DNA from: Sinotaia quadrata
Taxonomy: Eukaryota > Mollusca > Gastropoda > Architaenioglossa > Viviparidae
Direction of reading: 5' to 3'
Assembly (NCBI GenBank): GCA_028829895.1
Contig: CM054181.1
Location: forward strand, 32,024,857-32,088,856
DNA length: 64,000 nt
Shown here: piece after piece, positions 1-15,000 of the stretch
Layout of the letters: every line of letters starts with the position of its first letter
Position numbering within the stretch: the stretch's first letter is position 1
Made by a program: the position numbers and the translations under genes
The notes under the pieces: generated by a model
The model's database searches: none
Told to the model about the DNA's origin: nothing
The model's input: the letters and a program-made list of their open reading frames with translations, nothing else

Positions 1-225
1 AATGTAAGTATAATACGTCACTGTTTATATAGGTATTAATGACATGTATAACGTCACTGTTTATATAGGTATAAATGACGTATACGACATTATAACTTCA
101 CTGTTTATATAGGTATAAATGACGTATACGAGAGGTATCACGTCATTGTTTATATAGGTATAAATGACGTATACGACAAGCATAACGTCACTGTTTATAT
201 AAGTATAAATTACGTATACGACAGG
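1..225. repeat. 44-bp minisatellite, about 5 copies
   Basis: Unit built around 'cactgtttatataggtat' and 'aatgacgtatacgaca'. The window opens with aat/gtaagta, donor-like at position 4, inside the first copy. Confidence 0.8.
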
Positions 226-1280
226 TATTTTCATTCTTAGAAGAGCTCCTAGTTTTGATTTATATATTATCTGTCATTTCTAATATAATGCACTTCTTAA
301 ATGGTGACTGGGTTACGACACATGTGACCTTCCCTATCCAATGCTAATTGTCCTTTTTAAATGCATACATAGTATTAACATTGACCTGCTATATTCCCAT
401 ACTCTGGTGGTGGACTATCCATGTTTAAAGGTTCTTTTTAGGTCAGACCTCTTATTAAACATGTAACACCCACCACCACCAAAACAAACCATTATTCCAA
501 TATACAAAAAAAAAAAAGTAGTTTATGAGCAATAAAGAAAAATAGAAATTTATTTTAACAATATAAATTTACCACACACACTACACAACATATAGCATAG
601 AGTCAAAAATAAAATATATACTTAACAACACATACAATCAAACTGAATAATTATCCAACTTGCTCATTTAAAGATTCGAGTTCAATTTTGACAGCCAAAT
701 AACAAATGTATTGTTCTGACTATCACGAAGAGTTCATTTCGAAATCCGCTAAATAATGTTCTTGTAACGCTGCTCCTAAGAAGCTGGTGGGTAAGGATCA
801 CATACAGTTAAACAGGTACATAACCAAAAGGGAAAGGATCATATAGGTACATAACCAAGACTTTGTAGAATTGTCTTCATTTGCCCCTCTCCAGAAATAA
901 GAATGACTTCAGAGACAATAGTATAGTTTGAGTTGCCCCCATGCGGCATACCCTCCTTAGGCCCTAAAGGGTCACAAAACCATTTAGGCACAGAGATGAA
1001 GCTCAAAAGCCAGGCAAAGTCACAGCCAACAATAAGAAGATTTGGAAATGAAGAACAGGAAGTTAAAATGAAATACTGCTATTCATTCCTGTAACACATG
1101 TGTCTGTCTTGTAAGGATCTTGTTTGCTCACATTATTGATCCATCCCATAAAATAATTTATCAGATTCTTCTAGGAATCAGAGGATCTAATTATTCCATT
1201 TCTCTTGGCCTCAGCAGATTAACATGACGTCATTACTGTGAGTATATCGATGAGACCATGCAACACACTTCTCTTGCAAA

Positions 1281-1283
<3 letters not shown>

Positions 1284-1328
<45 letters not shown>
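1284..1328. repeat. (CA)n microsatellite
   Basis: Uninterrupted CA dinucleotides in intronic or upstream sequence of the plus gene. Confidence 0.95.
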
Positions 1329-1329
<1 letters not shown>

Positions 1330-1819
1330 TACAACTCATTTAAGATTAATTAAACAAAGTTAGCATTCATCATAAATCAAACTAGCTGTGAAAAATCCAG
1401 ATCATTACGAATAAAATTCTAAACAATTTCAAACTGCTGCTAAGGCGGGGTATGAAGCATCAACAGTGGCTACACCAGTTACTTTCAAAATTTATTTTAT
1501 AACAAATCATGTAGCGTTCTCTACTGATTCAAAATATATAAATGGGTAAATTCTTTACAGGTTATAAATATCAGTCACCATTAATCTTATATATTTACAA
1601 ATTATACTGATGGACAAAGTATATTAACTACTGGCTTGGAAAAAATCTTGAAAAGGTTCAAGTTTGAAATTTGTAATTCTGAATTCTTTACTCACAAATA
1701 CCAAAGCTTGATTTCCCTTAAATAGAGGCCTTCACAATGCATTTATTCTTGATAGTTCGAATTGGAAGTGTGAATTGGAAATTGAAATATTTTAGGGTTC
1801 GACTCCGAGCTCTCTAACT

Positions 1820-2160
1820 TAGTATTTTAATTGGATAATTTCAGTTGGCCAGTACTCGACCATTGGTTAATTATGATGTCTTCCTCTGTGGCATCTCTAT
1901 CTAGCTATTAACTGCCAATAACTGGCGCTTAACAATCTAGGTTAACTTTCGGTCATCAAGCCTGGGCATGTAGGTAAACATATTTATGGAACATTTGGCA
2001 CTAGAAGCAGACAATACTTCAGTGATTGATTTCTCTACAATCAAAATTTAGGAAATAATTCGATACTGACTTTCATTAGTGTTGCACTTAACGTGCAGAT
2101 AACGACGTCTACTTTAACATAGCTAAATTATCAGCACTAATACAACGAAAAATACAATAC
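1820..2160 (+). repeat. Dispersed repeat family R2, copy 1
   Basis: Shares 'ggccagtactcg.ccattggt', 'acttaacgtgcagat' style blocks and their order with 5540-5880. A GGTTCGACTCC box lies just upstream (1796-1806), which could be a tRNA-like B box, but I see no A box. Class unknown. Confidence 0.45.
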
Positions 2161-2183
2161 ATTTTATGCATATATAATATATA

Positions 2184-2212
2184 GTGGTGTGTGTGTGAGT
2201 GAGTGTGTGTGT

Positions 2213-2280
<68 letters not shown>
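2184..2280. repeat. (GT)n microsatellite
   Basis: About 90 bases of GT with a few interruptions, 180 bp upstream of the first plus-gene exon. Open frames here are dinucleotide artefacts. Confidence 0.95.
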
Positions 2281-2282
<2 letters not shown>

Positions 2283-2460
2283 TGTAAAAGTGTAACATAG
2301 TGCATAAGGCAAACATTTGCAAAGACAGACATATTATTGAATGTAATGCAAAATTACTTTGAAGCATATGGTTAAAAACACATTTTTTTCTTTTGCAAAT
2401 CATGTAGATATTGTAGTTGTATTACAATAATAAACTTTTGTTTCATACTTACTACTGCAG

Positions 2461-2544
2461 AAACCTGGAGAACAACGACATAGAGATGATAGAGAAATAC
2501 GCATTTCTGACATTGCCTGCGAGCATTAACTCCAGGGTGGACAT
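2461..2544 (+). CDS. Receptor exon: last leucine-rich repeat
   Basis: Acceptor ctgcag before 2461 and donor gtaagt after 2544 enclose 84 bases (phase 2 in, phase 2 out). The peptide contains ENNDIEMIEKYAFLTL, an LRR of the form LxxNxIxxIxxxAFxxL. The GPCR gene has an exon of the same length and phase at 63370-63453, about 64% identical by eye. It is followed in frame by the LRR C-terminal cap exon. LRR arrays form curved extracellular recognition surfaces; this is the last repeat before the cap. Confidence 0.8.
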
Positions 2545-5500
2545 GTAAGTCTTGCGTACCTCTTGAAACAAACCTATTTACAGAGCAGTAATTTTGTTTT
2601 AAAATATGGCATTCACTTTCTTATCAAGAGTGTAATTTATGTTGATAAGATAGTGAATTTAAATTATATACGAATTGTAAAATTATTCGGAAAGTATTTT
2701 TTTATACAACAGAACTAAAGGGAAATAACTTTTCACCAACATACACCACATTTTATCAAATAGTAGACGTTAAGAGAATGTCAAATAAGTGTGATAGTTT
2801 AGTAAAATATTCTAATTGTTTTCGGAAGTAGAAATTGCAAGAATTTGTGTACAGAGTTATGAGGTCTTAAGATCGTATTTCTAGAAAAAGATGGAAATCA
2901 GTCATGTAACAAACACTTTGAAGATAACGCCAGTGAAGACAAAGGGAGTATAAAGACATGATTTATACAGGGACGTTGTGGAGTTTATGCCTTTATCATT
3001 ATGATTAACTGTAATAGTTGAATATTTGTAGAAATAATAGTCTACTCTCATAATACATCTCTACACAAAACACAAGTATAGCATATCAATAGCAAAGATA
3101 CATGAAATACATCTTCCATTCTCTCTTCAACCAGTTGATTAACTCACCATCAAACTAACAGCCACCTTTCAAGACCAGACTTTTCCTGCAGCTCCATATT
3201 CAAAGTGATTAGACAGTATATTCCTCTACAGCAGGTACACTTTTAGATCTCAGCCCATTGGCCTGTATCACTCTAGTAAATCATAAAAATTGGATTAAAA
3301 ACAAACTGCTCGCTCAGGATGAATTGCATTTTCTAGCATATTCTAAAATCGGGTGTTTACTTCAACTCAGAAACTTTCAAAAGTACCGTCATAAGGAGTG
3401 CCCAAAGGTCGGATTACTCTGACAATTTAACAATTTATATAACAATTAAATTTTAAAACAGGCAATTTGTTTAGAGCGACATTATACGCTGTAAAGCATT
3501 AGTCACATTTCACACCCCAAAATTACTTTTAGACTTATATTACAAACATTTTTATTTGCTGTACTTTAGAATGACAGTAAAAGCAGAAATGTTTTCGGTG
3601 TGTATTATTATTGTTGTTATTTTTCTTTGTTTATTCGATTTAAATTTTCATAAAGGAAGAAGACGATAGTTAATTTAATTAGTATAAATATTTTGTTTTA
3701 AGTTTCATTTAAGATTTTCATTAAATCTAATAAATTATTGATCTATTTATTTCATTTAAGCTAAACTCAAAGCAGCAACTAATTTCTATATATTCACTTT
3801 AATTAAACTTGCTGTCACGAAACCTCACATAAAGAAACTAATTTATTTCTTAATTTCATGAGTTCTTTCGGGTTTTAATTTATCATGAAATCAAAATGAA
3901 GACTACTCTTCCTTTATTAATTTTCATTTTATGTTAAAATCTATAATAATATGTACGATACTAATAAGTTTATGTAAAAATGAAAAGCACTTCATTATTT
4001 ACTATACTTTTGTAACATCACATTTTGTTAATGCGTGAAACACCAGCAAAGCATTTTCTGAATTTTGCTTTTCAGACACGTGTCACACAATGAAGGCATT
4101 ATCTGCTCGTGTGACTTGGTGAGTATGAATGAATGGCTAATGAAGACAAACAACATTAGTGGTCTGACACCTGTTTATCTACACGGAGTTCGATGTGCAA
4201 AGTTCGGAAATAGGAATCTGGATAATGTCACGTCATCAGAATTGTCTTGTAATGGTGAGAAAACATTCATACAAAACGAACTACAAATATATTCACTGAC
4301 CATGACATCAGAGACTTTTCAAAGCAATAATATTACACGTTCGAGTACTTTGAACAGTGGATTTAGTCTGGAAGAAATATGAAAACTCTCAAATTCACCA
4401 ACAGATACAGTCGAATTATTTAATAGTAGTAATCTGAAGGAGTGCTTGTATTCTGAAGGGATGAGTTGACAAAATATGGAATACTTTTTCATAGAAAGAA
4501 CGAATACACACAAATACAGAATAGGAAATATAAAAAAGAGAACATTTTATCCAATATTTTTTAATTCCACTAAGAATTATTTTACGAATCATAATTCAAA
4601 AGCTTAAAGTCATGTGTTACTTCTTATAATTTGTCAGTCGCTATCACTAAAGAATTTAAATAATGAGAAAACTTTAATATTCAAACAAAATAATTTTACT
4701 TGTTTGATCTCTCTTTCTCTGTCACCCTCTCTTTCGTTAACGCACGCACACAGTTTCGCGATCTAATGTTTACTGGTAATTATAGTATTTGCCTCACTCT
4801 TTGCAGAGCGATTCTGAAATATTTTCATTGTTAACTGACGTGTGTAATGTACACAACAATATTCGTAACATGACCAGAGACGGCAGAGAAGATAAAAAAC
4901 ATTTAAAGTTAACTTGACCTGAATTGTGCAAATTCGTTTCTCCTGCTTTTTCGTTTCGTGCGGGATAAATATTAGTGACAATCCGAGTCGAGGTGTACAC
5001 GCACTCACCTCAGCAAGTCACTTAAGGTCAAATGTCAGTTGTAGCTTACTTGCAGACTAATCAAGCGAAGAATAAGAAAGAAGGAGGAACTATAAGGAAA
5101 AAAAAGAAGAACCAAGAATCGCTGCCAACTTCCAGTATTTTTAAAGTATTTTGTCTCGACTCACATTATCTATCTCTCTACTTAAACATTAGAGTTATCG
5201 TAATAATTATACTGTTCTGTTATTTGACTCTCTCATCTTGACTCATCAATGTTACCTCTTACTAAAGGTCAATAATAAAATTGTACTAAAATAAAAGAAA
5301 TTCTCTCAAAGATATAAATCATTATACACAATTTTACTTATGAATAAAAATACATTCTACCAGCTGAAAGAAAACACGGAAGTTTACAAGCTGACATTTA
5401 TAACTCTGATTTTTTACTCACTATTATGACATTTACCACGTTTGCTTAAGAGGGACTGCTGACACGTCAGAGAATTTGGAACAGTAATTAATACAAGAAA

Positions 5501-8500
5501 TATTTCTACAAATCTGACTTGATTCCTATAATTCCATAATTCCTATTGGTTAACAGTAACCGGCCAGTACTCGGCCATTGGTCAGATAATATGTACTTTT
5601 CGATCTGTCTCCTAACTATGGTCACTCGGTGCCACTTAGTGCCATAATTAATGTGGTTAACAATAACAATACATAGTGGGTAGGCGTAAATATTTCAGGT
5701 GATGCTAGTCGTAGAATTTGTAAAATCCTGTTAGTGTGGAATGTCGCCCGAGTTAAACTTTAATTACAGCCCTGGGAAATACTTGCCTTAGTTCGCCACG
5801 GGTTTGACGTGCAGATCATGATGTTTACTATAAACTTCGCTACATTAGCGTTAATTACAAGAAATGAAGTGCACTTTAAACCTCGCTACATTAGCGTTAA
5901 TTACAAGAAATGAAATGCACTTTAAACCTCGCTACATTGGCGTTAATTACAAGAAATGAAATGCACTTTAAACCTCGCTACATTGGCGTTAATTACAAGA
6001 AATGAAATGCACTTTAAACTTCGCTACTTTAGCGTTAATTACAAGAAATGAAGTGCACATTAAACTTCGCTACTTTAGCATTAATTACAAGAAATGAAAT
6101 GCACTTTAAACTTTAAACTTTACTACTTTAGCCTTAATTACAAGAAATGAAATGCACTTTAAACTTCGCTACTTTAGCGTTAATTACAAGAAATGAAATG
6201 CACTACATTTTAGCATATACAAAATAATGCAAAATATACACATAAAAATAAGTGACAAATAGTGGAAGGTGTTAGTATTTGTCACATTATAACATTTAAC
6301 CAGTAGTGGTTTTTAGTACAGCCGCTTGTCAGTATTTAATGTTCAAGTTAAGGTTCCTATCACTCTTTTCAACGTTGTAACATTTCGTTTTTACTCCTTC
6401 CGATTGTTATGCTTCTCTTTTTCCACCTGTATGCGGGTATGAGTTTCCGATGGCTACCAAAGCATTTAAATGTTTTAAATAGCAAGTGAATCAGTCCACT
6501 CATCCATCCGATACAGACTAATAATATGCAGGATACATTTATTTACAAAAAAATCTATTATTTATCACTACTTCAAATGCACCCATATATATTTGGTCAC
6601 TATAATGGATATTTTCTTCACGCTGTCATTTTTTTTTACATTGTACCTCTGATCTGTAGACATATATTAATCTCCTTCTCTTTCAAGATCGGTCATATTT
6701 CCAAGGTCAACAAATGTGTGCGCATTGCACGACACAAGTGAACAGATCGACGTGTGACGTCAAAACGCCACTCACGTGTTCTGCAAGACAGGTAAGTCAA
6801 GATTAGTTGAAAGGGTAAATTTTGCCTGACCTCCTATCCAAAATTTATTTTCATTGTCGTATTAAGCTCTTGTATCATACATTCCTTTGCACCAGTGATT
6901 GCAGCCAAATTATGTATTAGTATGTGTTATACTGTAAGCAGATTATGGGCAATTAGAAAGTCCATGCATGTTAAAATGAAAATGCTAATCACTATAAACA
7001 GATTATGTGATACCCTCCAACAATATCAGAGAGGGGGTTGTTGTTGAAGTCTGACACTCAACCAACAGAGTTTCTGCCACTAATTCATAGACGTGCAAAA
7101 TTGTCGTGAAACTGATTTGGGAAATTATTCACGAGGGAACTTTGCCTAGACTCTCAAAGGCTGCACATATTCTGTGTATCGAAGATAAACCCACTAAATA
7201 TTCATACAAGGTAACATATCAATTTCTTAATATTTTATTAAGAATGTGTAGCATGAGCTGTATTTTGTTTGTGATTGATATGAGTTGTTGCTATTTCTCC
7301 TGATGTGTGGCCAGAGAATAGAGTGACCAAGTAAATATGTGCCCCTTAATTCTAATGATTATTGAAATATATAATGATTTTGTGAATGTTATTTTATCTC
7401 CACTAAATAAGTGATTAATTTGATAATTGTAAAATGCTGTGCGTGTTTGAATATTTTTGCTAGTATGATAAATATAATTCACCTGTGTGAAACATATTTT
7501 TATTCGAATTGTAACATATATGTGCATGGTTTAAACCATTTTCTATCTTCCTTGTAAAAATACGAATTGAGGTCAATTGTAATAGGACACCTATTTGTCT
7601 GTTGCCACTACGTATGGATCAGCAAACTATTGACTGTCACTCATGGAAATAATTGCTATTGTTTCAGAGCAGGCTTTTCGTTTGGATTGTTGATTCCTCT
7701 ACTTGATTGGAGTTCAGTTGAGAATTCCAGAACTGGCAGTCAGTTGATGCTGAGTTCTAAGGCTATTAAGCTGAGGACCTGATGCCAAGATACATTGTTC
7801 AAATGTGACAAGTCATGCAAACCAGTCAGTTAGAACATTCAACAATGAACTGTTGATGTGTGAATTGCCTGAAGGACTTCTCCAATAACTACTATTGACA
7901 GATAAGTGGGCGTCTGATAGACTCTGAAATAGGAAATGTGTGTTATGTTCCATACAAACATTTAAAGACAGAATAGGCAGTCCTAATGACTTTGGTATTG
8001 AATGTAATGAATGTATTGACCTATGAATTCACTATTTTGCTAAATTGCTAAATATTAGATTTTCATATTTTTGTTATCGTAATAACGAAGTTGACTAATT
8101 ATTAGCGAGAGAAAAAGCGAATAGGAATTGGGCTGACATTGTATGCATGTGACGCTGTTTCAACAAAAGCTTAACTTGACAATAATACTAATTATGGGTT
8201 AGGAGGTCAGGTATAATTTTTGGCCTTGACTCCATTACAATGTACCTACTTCTGTTGAATTTTAATGTTCACTTATACAGTTTAAAATGAACCTCATATA
8301 CCTAAGATAAATAAATGATTTATTAATGCTGGATATATCTTGATAATCCACTTTTGTAATTTAATTTCATGCAGTGTGTGTATGGATACAAGTAAAGCTC
8401 CCACCCAAACTATATAAGTGTTTAGTCTTGATCTCTTATCTATCTATTACTCAATATTAAGGATTCTATAAAACATATCTACATACACTTTGCTCACTCT

Positions 8501-11303
8501 AATGTATTCACATGTCGTTTTTATTACTAAATAATCCAGGTTCAAATATCATATACTTAATAGTGATTAAGAAATGTTCAATGTTCATTCTCTTTGCGTT
8601 TTATTGCTTTAATTCATTGTTACTCTGTCGCAGATCTTTATGCTACATGGGGAAAAATCTCATTCATCCATTCAGTCAATTCTCATTAAACATATTGATT
8701 CTAAATCCACGACATGTCTCACTAGATCTTTGAGATAACATAATAATAAATGGCTATGTGACTATTATATTTGCATAAGGGTCTCATATGAATCGGTCGC
8801 ACCCTGCCCAATTCAAATTCAAACAGACCTCAAACAGACCGCGTGCATCAAACTCAACCCCATCCCTTTATGCCTCCACTACCCACGTCTGACCATTGGA
8901 GAACATATCATCATTTCTTTCATTTATTATTTGTGCCTGTCATCACTACACAGCAAAACAGTTCTTTAATTCCAAACACTTTGCCAGCTATTTCATTATA
9001 CCTGGTTTACTATAACTAGTACGTATAAAGTCATATGTTTATATAAGTGAAGTTTATATAACGTCATTTAATCTATAATTTATTTTTCTTTAACATCATA
9101 ATCATCTCCATCATTTCTTCATCACCATGACGTAGCTTAAGAATCAAAATTAGGAAATGTGCAACATGAACGATTCTTTCTGCAGAACGTTTGCTACCGC
9201 ATTCATGGCAAAACTTTATCCAAGGGATGTCACAGTAACCCCTACTCGTGTCTTCTTAATGAACGTCAAAACAATCAGAGCTGCAGAACAAATCTAAATA
9301 ATCCAGCCTTGGGGCGCTGCTACTTTTGCTGCGCGGGTAATGGCTGTAACAATTTGAAAGGTGAGTGTCTGAACACTTCTGCAGAGGTGTTAAGAATGTA
9401 CTCTTGGGTGACATTGCAATAATGAATGAGACTAAATATTAGTAATTAGCTAATGATATACAACATTTACAAGTACCGATGTACTCTCGTGTGACATTAC
9501 AATAATGAATTAGACCAAATATTAGTAATTATCTAATGATATAAAACATCTGCAAGTACCGATGCACTCTCGTCTGACATTACAATAATGAATTAGACCA
9601 AATATTAGTAATTAGCTAATGATATAAAACATCTACAAGTACCGATGCAGAGTATGGACTATTGGTTAAATATGCTTATCTCCAACAGTTACGCTGATAT
9701 GCCAATTTGTCTCACGACCCCACTCAGTAATTTAATAAATTATACCGAGAAATATATTTTATATGATAGATACACAAATAAATATATAGATGGACAGACA
9801 ACAAGATGTAATCATTAGGCTGTCACAACAAGTTACGATAACAGACAAAGAAGTTACTTTGGACTAACAAATACGCGCGACTGGAACAATTAACAAACAT
9901 TTAAATTAAAAATTGTTTAACAATATTAAAAAAGAATAAGCAAATGCGTACATTCTGTACTATTTTCTCACCTTTAGGCAATTCAAACTAATGTGTTTTT
10001 TCTGTGAGTTTATTAATTCTAACTCAGAACTAGAGTTACTGTCCAAAAGCAAAACTTATTTTCTTATCTATTTTGTGCGGTGGGCAGCACTCAAATCATT
10101 CATCAGACAAACATCAAAGTAGGCAGCCAAAGCCCACATCATAGATTTTTACAATAAATATAGAAACTGAAAAACCTGAAACATAGGATATTGCAGAAAC
10201 TAAGCATACTGCAAATTACTACATTAATACATACTTAATTTGGCTTATGTAATAGCAACAAATAAAAGTTATACGTGTTTCAAATAGCATAACATTCCTA
10301 ATAAACCCTAACCATTCACACAATACACAGACGCCTTTACCTTATCTAGCCAAGGGTCTTCTTGTTTCTTTCACAAACAAAAGTTATAGGGACGAAATCA
10401 GACGTTAATGCTTGTCCGAAGACGTTTGCAATGAGTAAAGAATAGAATTTCAACCCTGGTATTTTTAGACTTGAAACCACGCCCATCTCTATCTAAACAT
10501 ACTATTTTACTCAATAAATGTAAGAATCCACCTAGAGCTAATTAATATTTATGACTTTCTCACATCATTAATTGAAGACTACAGATCTAACAGTTTAAGT
10601 CAACTGCGCTAGTGCTTAGATGCCTTGGAACTAGCGTTCATACAAACAATAACAACAGTCCTATCCTGCGGCTACTACTCTATGCTGTGTACTTTAACAG
10701 AGTTGTCTAAAACAAACCTCTGAATGCTGTGTACTTTAACAGAGTTGTCTAAAACAAACCTCTGAATGCTGTGTACTTTAACAGAGTTGTCTAAAACAAA
10801 CCTCTGAATGCTGTGTACTTTAACAGAGTTGTCTAAAACAAACCTCTGAATGCTGTGTACTTTAACAGAGTTGTCTAAAACAAACCTCTCTATGCTGTGT
10901 ACTTTAACAGAGTTGTCTAAAGCAAACCTCTCTATGCTGTGTACTTTAACAGAGTTGTCTAAAACAAACCTATCTATGCTGTGTACTTTAACAGAGTTGT
11001 CCAAAACAAACCTCTGAATGCTGTGTACTTTAACAGAGTTGTCCAAAACAAACATATCTCGGTTGTGTGCTTTAATGGGTGATGTCCAAATCAAACTTCT
11101 CTATGCTGTGTGCGTTAAGGGAACTGTTTAAAACAAACTTCTATATGTTGTGTACATTAATGGAGCTGGCCAAACCCAGGCATCGACTTTGCTTGAAGTG
11201 ACATTAACAACCTGCTCTCTGTGTTTCTTTTCGGTTTAGATGACGAGCGTGTGCATCCGATTATCATCTACATTCTTCATCTAATGTTTAAGTAGTAGGT
11301 TAA

Positions 11304-11354
<51 letters not shown>

Positions 11355-12039
11355 ATAGATAGATAGTTGCATATGGCGTATGTTTATTATTTGTAATCAT
11401 GGCTTTTACTTTTTTTGGTATTTATAAAGGAAGTATGCAGGAAAGAATAATGGAATAAATAAGGATTATCTCTAGTAGTGTTGTTCGTATTTCAACAGTA
11501 TTATGTCAATAATGCAAGTATAATTTGTAGTCCCTTTGATTTAACCTCTTAATTTTTTTTAAGTTGTCAGTGCAGGACACACTTGTACAAATGAAGTCCG
11601 TTGCGATCAGTTTTCCAGTTGCGTGTTCGGAAAATGTCAATGTCACGAATTTCACTACAACAACAATGGTCAGTGCGAACAGAGTAAGTGTCTGGAAAAC
11701 ATGAGCAAGAGAATTTAATGGAAAGGAGTGTTATACTAGCTTATTAAGGGATTGTAATCACAATTCATAATTAATTATTTTCGTTTACTTTCTTAGTCAC
11801 TGTTTTCTTGATTTATATCTAGATGTTATTTATTATGCATAACACGAATTTGCAGTCACTTAGAGAGAGGGTTTAAAAATTGAATCCTTACCGCTCTGTG
11901 TTTACTGGTGAAGAAGTTGGGTAAATGTAGATGTCATGAGAAAATCATGGAGCCAAAATTAATTTTTATTTCACAGTTTGCGCTAGACAGTTGTGGTCAA
12001 ATGGGAACAATCCAGTGACAAAAAGCGTGATTGTAAGAG

Positions 12040-12088
<49 letters not shown>

Positions 12089-15000
12089 AAACAAATATAT
12101 TCACAAATGCGTGTATACGAGCGTATAATTATTTATGAGCAATTGTTGAAGTAGAAAAGTTAGCCAATGCAATCCTAGGGAAAGCAAGACACAAGACGTC
12201 AAACATTCTAGAATCTCAAGAAAAGGACGAAAGAGAGAACCGAAGGGTTAGAAATAGAGAGAGAGTCAAACAACACCAAGACAGCAGAAACAACAGAAAA
12301 TACTTTGAGATTCGCGCCTGCTGCATGGCAAAGGTCGTGCAGCTTGGCATTAACACTGGCAACAAGTTAAATTCTCTCTCCATGAAACATCAGATGAGAT
12401 TAAAGTACGAACACCAAGTGTAGTTCTGTAAAGGTATTATAGCTGGACATGAGAACAGGTCTTTTTGCGAGAGTAACATGAAGATATGACTAGGTAAAGT
12501 AGGAAGCACATTTGTTCCTCATCCTTCTCATCCATCAAAAGTATCATGAACAATGAGGCAACGTGTTTGTAAATACGTCTTGGAAAAAGTGAAAAGTTCA
12601 ATGCTTCAAGACAGCCTGGTGTGTAATGTCCTCTGCACTCCATCATAGACAGACAAGTCATTCAGATCTCTCTGTCTGTGCTCCGTCATCGAACATTCTA
12701 TTCCATGTGTAAAGGAGCGGATTCTCTGGTCTCAGACCAGAGTACAGGTAGAGAAAGTATCCCATTCACGAGAGTGATGACACATTCACTTGACGAAGTA
12801 TGGTGACAGCACCAGAACGTCATTGAGGCCCAGCCGTCTACCGGGGGCCAGCGAAATCAGTGATAGTTGTCACTATGGTGACAGCACCAGAACGTCATTG
12901 AGGCCCAGCCGTCTACCGGGGGCCAGCGAAATCAGTGATAGTTGTCACTATGGTGACAACCAAGACTACCAGACCCAGCCCACACATGGGAGGTCTAGAA
13001 CAGCGATTCGAGTAATCTTCATTCTGCAGTTAGAACATTTGCGATAGGATTTAAGAATATTTTCTTCTTATCGGGACAAACATTTTGTTATATGTAAAAC
13101 GAACGTTTTCTGTGAATCGTTTCATGTTGGCGGTACAATTTACTGCATTGAAATTTTATATATAATTTTTATTTTTGACCTTTTTGAATTTCAACATTTT
13201 CATCTCCCCATCCTTATAGTGTATGTCATTCGATAGGTGTGTGATTGATTTAACCACTGTATGAGAGTGACGTCCCATAAGGTTAATAAAACCTAAATCA
13301 TACTTTCTGAAAAACGCGTTATTCACAGTTTTTGAAAGAGGCAAAAGGGTTTGTGTTTGTATTGATTCGTTGCGTTCGTCTGTTCATCCATGTATTCATA
13401 AATATTCATATTCACACACTCGCAGACACAATAAGACGTTCCTTTCCCTGACAATAAATTCGGGCCCCACCCAACCATCATGGTGTATCTGTCTTGTGTT
13501 TTTGTAACATCTAAAAACAACCGACATATTACTGACACATGTCATGCCCTGCACCTTCCCTCACAAGAGAGAGACATCGGAGCAGCTAAACAAGACCCCC
13601 ACATGACAGTAGAAAAATAATTATCAGTGTGTATTAGAAGACTGCTTAATTACCCATATTATGTATGTATGTATGTACGTTTCTCAGTATGTACATGTGT
13701 GTATTATATGTGCGTATATTTGTCTATGTGGGTTTATATATGCACGCGTGTCTTGTTGAGTATGCATGAGTTTCTGCGTTTGTCTATGCATAATAAAATG
13801 TACATATGCATGAGTTTCTGCGTTTGTCTATGCATAATAAAATGTACATATGCATGAGTTTCTGCGTTTGTCTATGCATAATAAAATGTACATATGCATG
13901 AGTTTCTGCGTTTGTCTATGCATAATAAAATGTACATTTATGTACTAATTACTACTCACCTCATTGGAAAAAATATTCGGTCAAACATTCCTGGGTGTAA
14001 ATAATTAACGGAATATTTCTTGAATAATTATTTTAAGTTATATTACAGATACTGATAGTATTTTTTTTCTGCTTTCGAAAGTGAAAGACTAATGTTTATA
14101 AATACTTCATAGTGAAATAAAGCACTGTATCTCAAAAACCAGAATATACATATATATTGTATCTCTTTCTTTGACAGATAAACGGATATTCAGATATTTA
14201 TTGATTATATTATAAATAATACATATGAAAGATCTTAGTCAAGGATTATTTTTTTGTATTAAATGTATTCATTTGATATTAATTATTATTTATTGCATCT
14301 TCTATCTTCACAAATGTAACTAAAAATAGACAGGAGATATTACGAAGCAAACAAAATTAAAATGGATTCTGGATTTTTTTCAAACTGTTTCATTCTTGGT
14401 AGTTATGTTTTAGAAACAGCAAGCCACCGGCTGCAAAACTCAGTGATATTTCTTTCACAAATCTGTTTGTCAAGTGAATTTCTGGCATCGTTCTTTGTAA
14501 TCAAATAGATTCAGTGCACAGCTTACTTCATTAATCGCCTCCAAAACTTGTAGTAGTGAGGCTTAATTGAAGCATAGTTAATTGATGGTTATTCTGACAG
14601 GTGGCAGCAATTGTTTTTGTTTTATTTCTTACACGCTAATTCCTCAGTCATAACTTTTTTATGAAATAGTCAAATGGAAGACGTGAACTGTTGACAATAG
14701 TTGCAAATTGCGATCGATTGAAAAAGAGCGAAAAAAGTACAAAAAAGTATAAGATTAATAAAACAGAGATAGACAAGCACAAAGATAAAAAGAAAGACGG
14801 GGAAGAAGTGAAGAAAGATATGAGAGATTACGGGTACATATCTCTGAAACAGCTCCTAGGATGAAGGAAGCAAAACTTTCATGCAGGAAACTAAATGACT
14901 TACTGACGATATCGTATTATCTGTATCAGAGGAGGTAAAGCTCATGTACAAGGCTATACGACTTACTGACGATAATTGCGTTACCTATAAGAATAGCTCA

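Noticed and set aside
1..6. Donor-like aat/gtaagt at the very start, possibly the end of another LRR exon of the plus gene
   Set aside because: It fits the phase and donor of LRR exons, but it lies within a 44-bp tandem array and no coding bases are available to test it.
1796..1806. Perfect tRNA-type B box GGTTCGACTCC
   Set aside because: No A box or foldable tRNA upstream; at most a SINE trace.
10675..11094. 139-codon repetitive minus-strand ORF
   Set aside because: Open only because the 42-bp repeat unit is a multiple of three; no start context, splice fit or non-repeat coding sequence.
11240..11292. Possible alternative terminal exon after the Ly6 domain (acceptor ggtttag, then about 18 codons and a stop)
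   Set aside because: In frame, but no GPI signal or other domain and no poly(A) signal nearby; too weak without transcripts.
11976..12031. Exon-like stretch between ttcacag and gtaaga after EB module 1
   Set aside because: It would leave phase 0 and break the following EB exon; its short peptide has only one cysteine.
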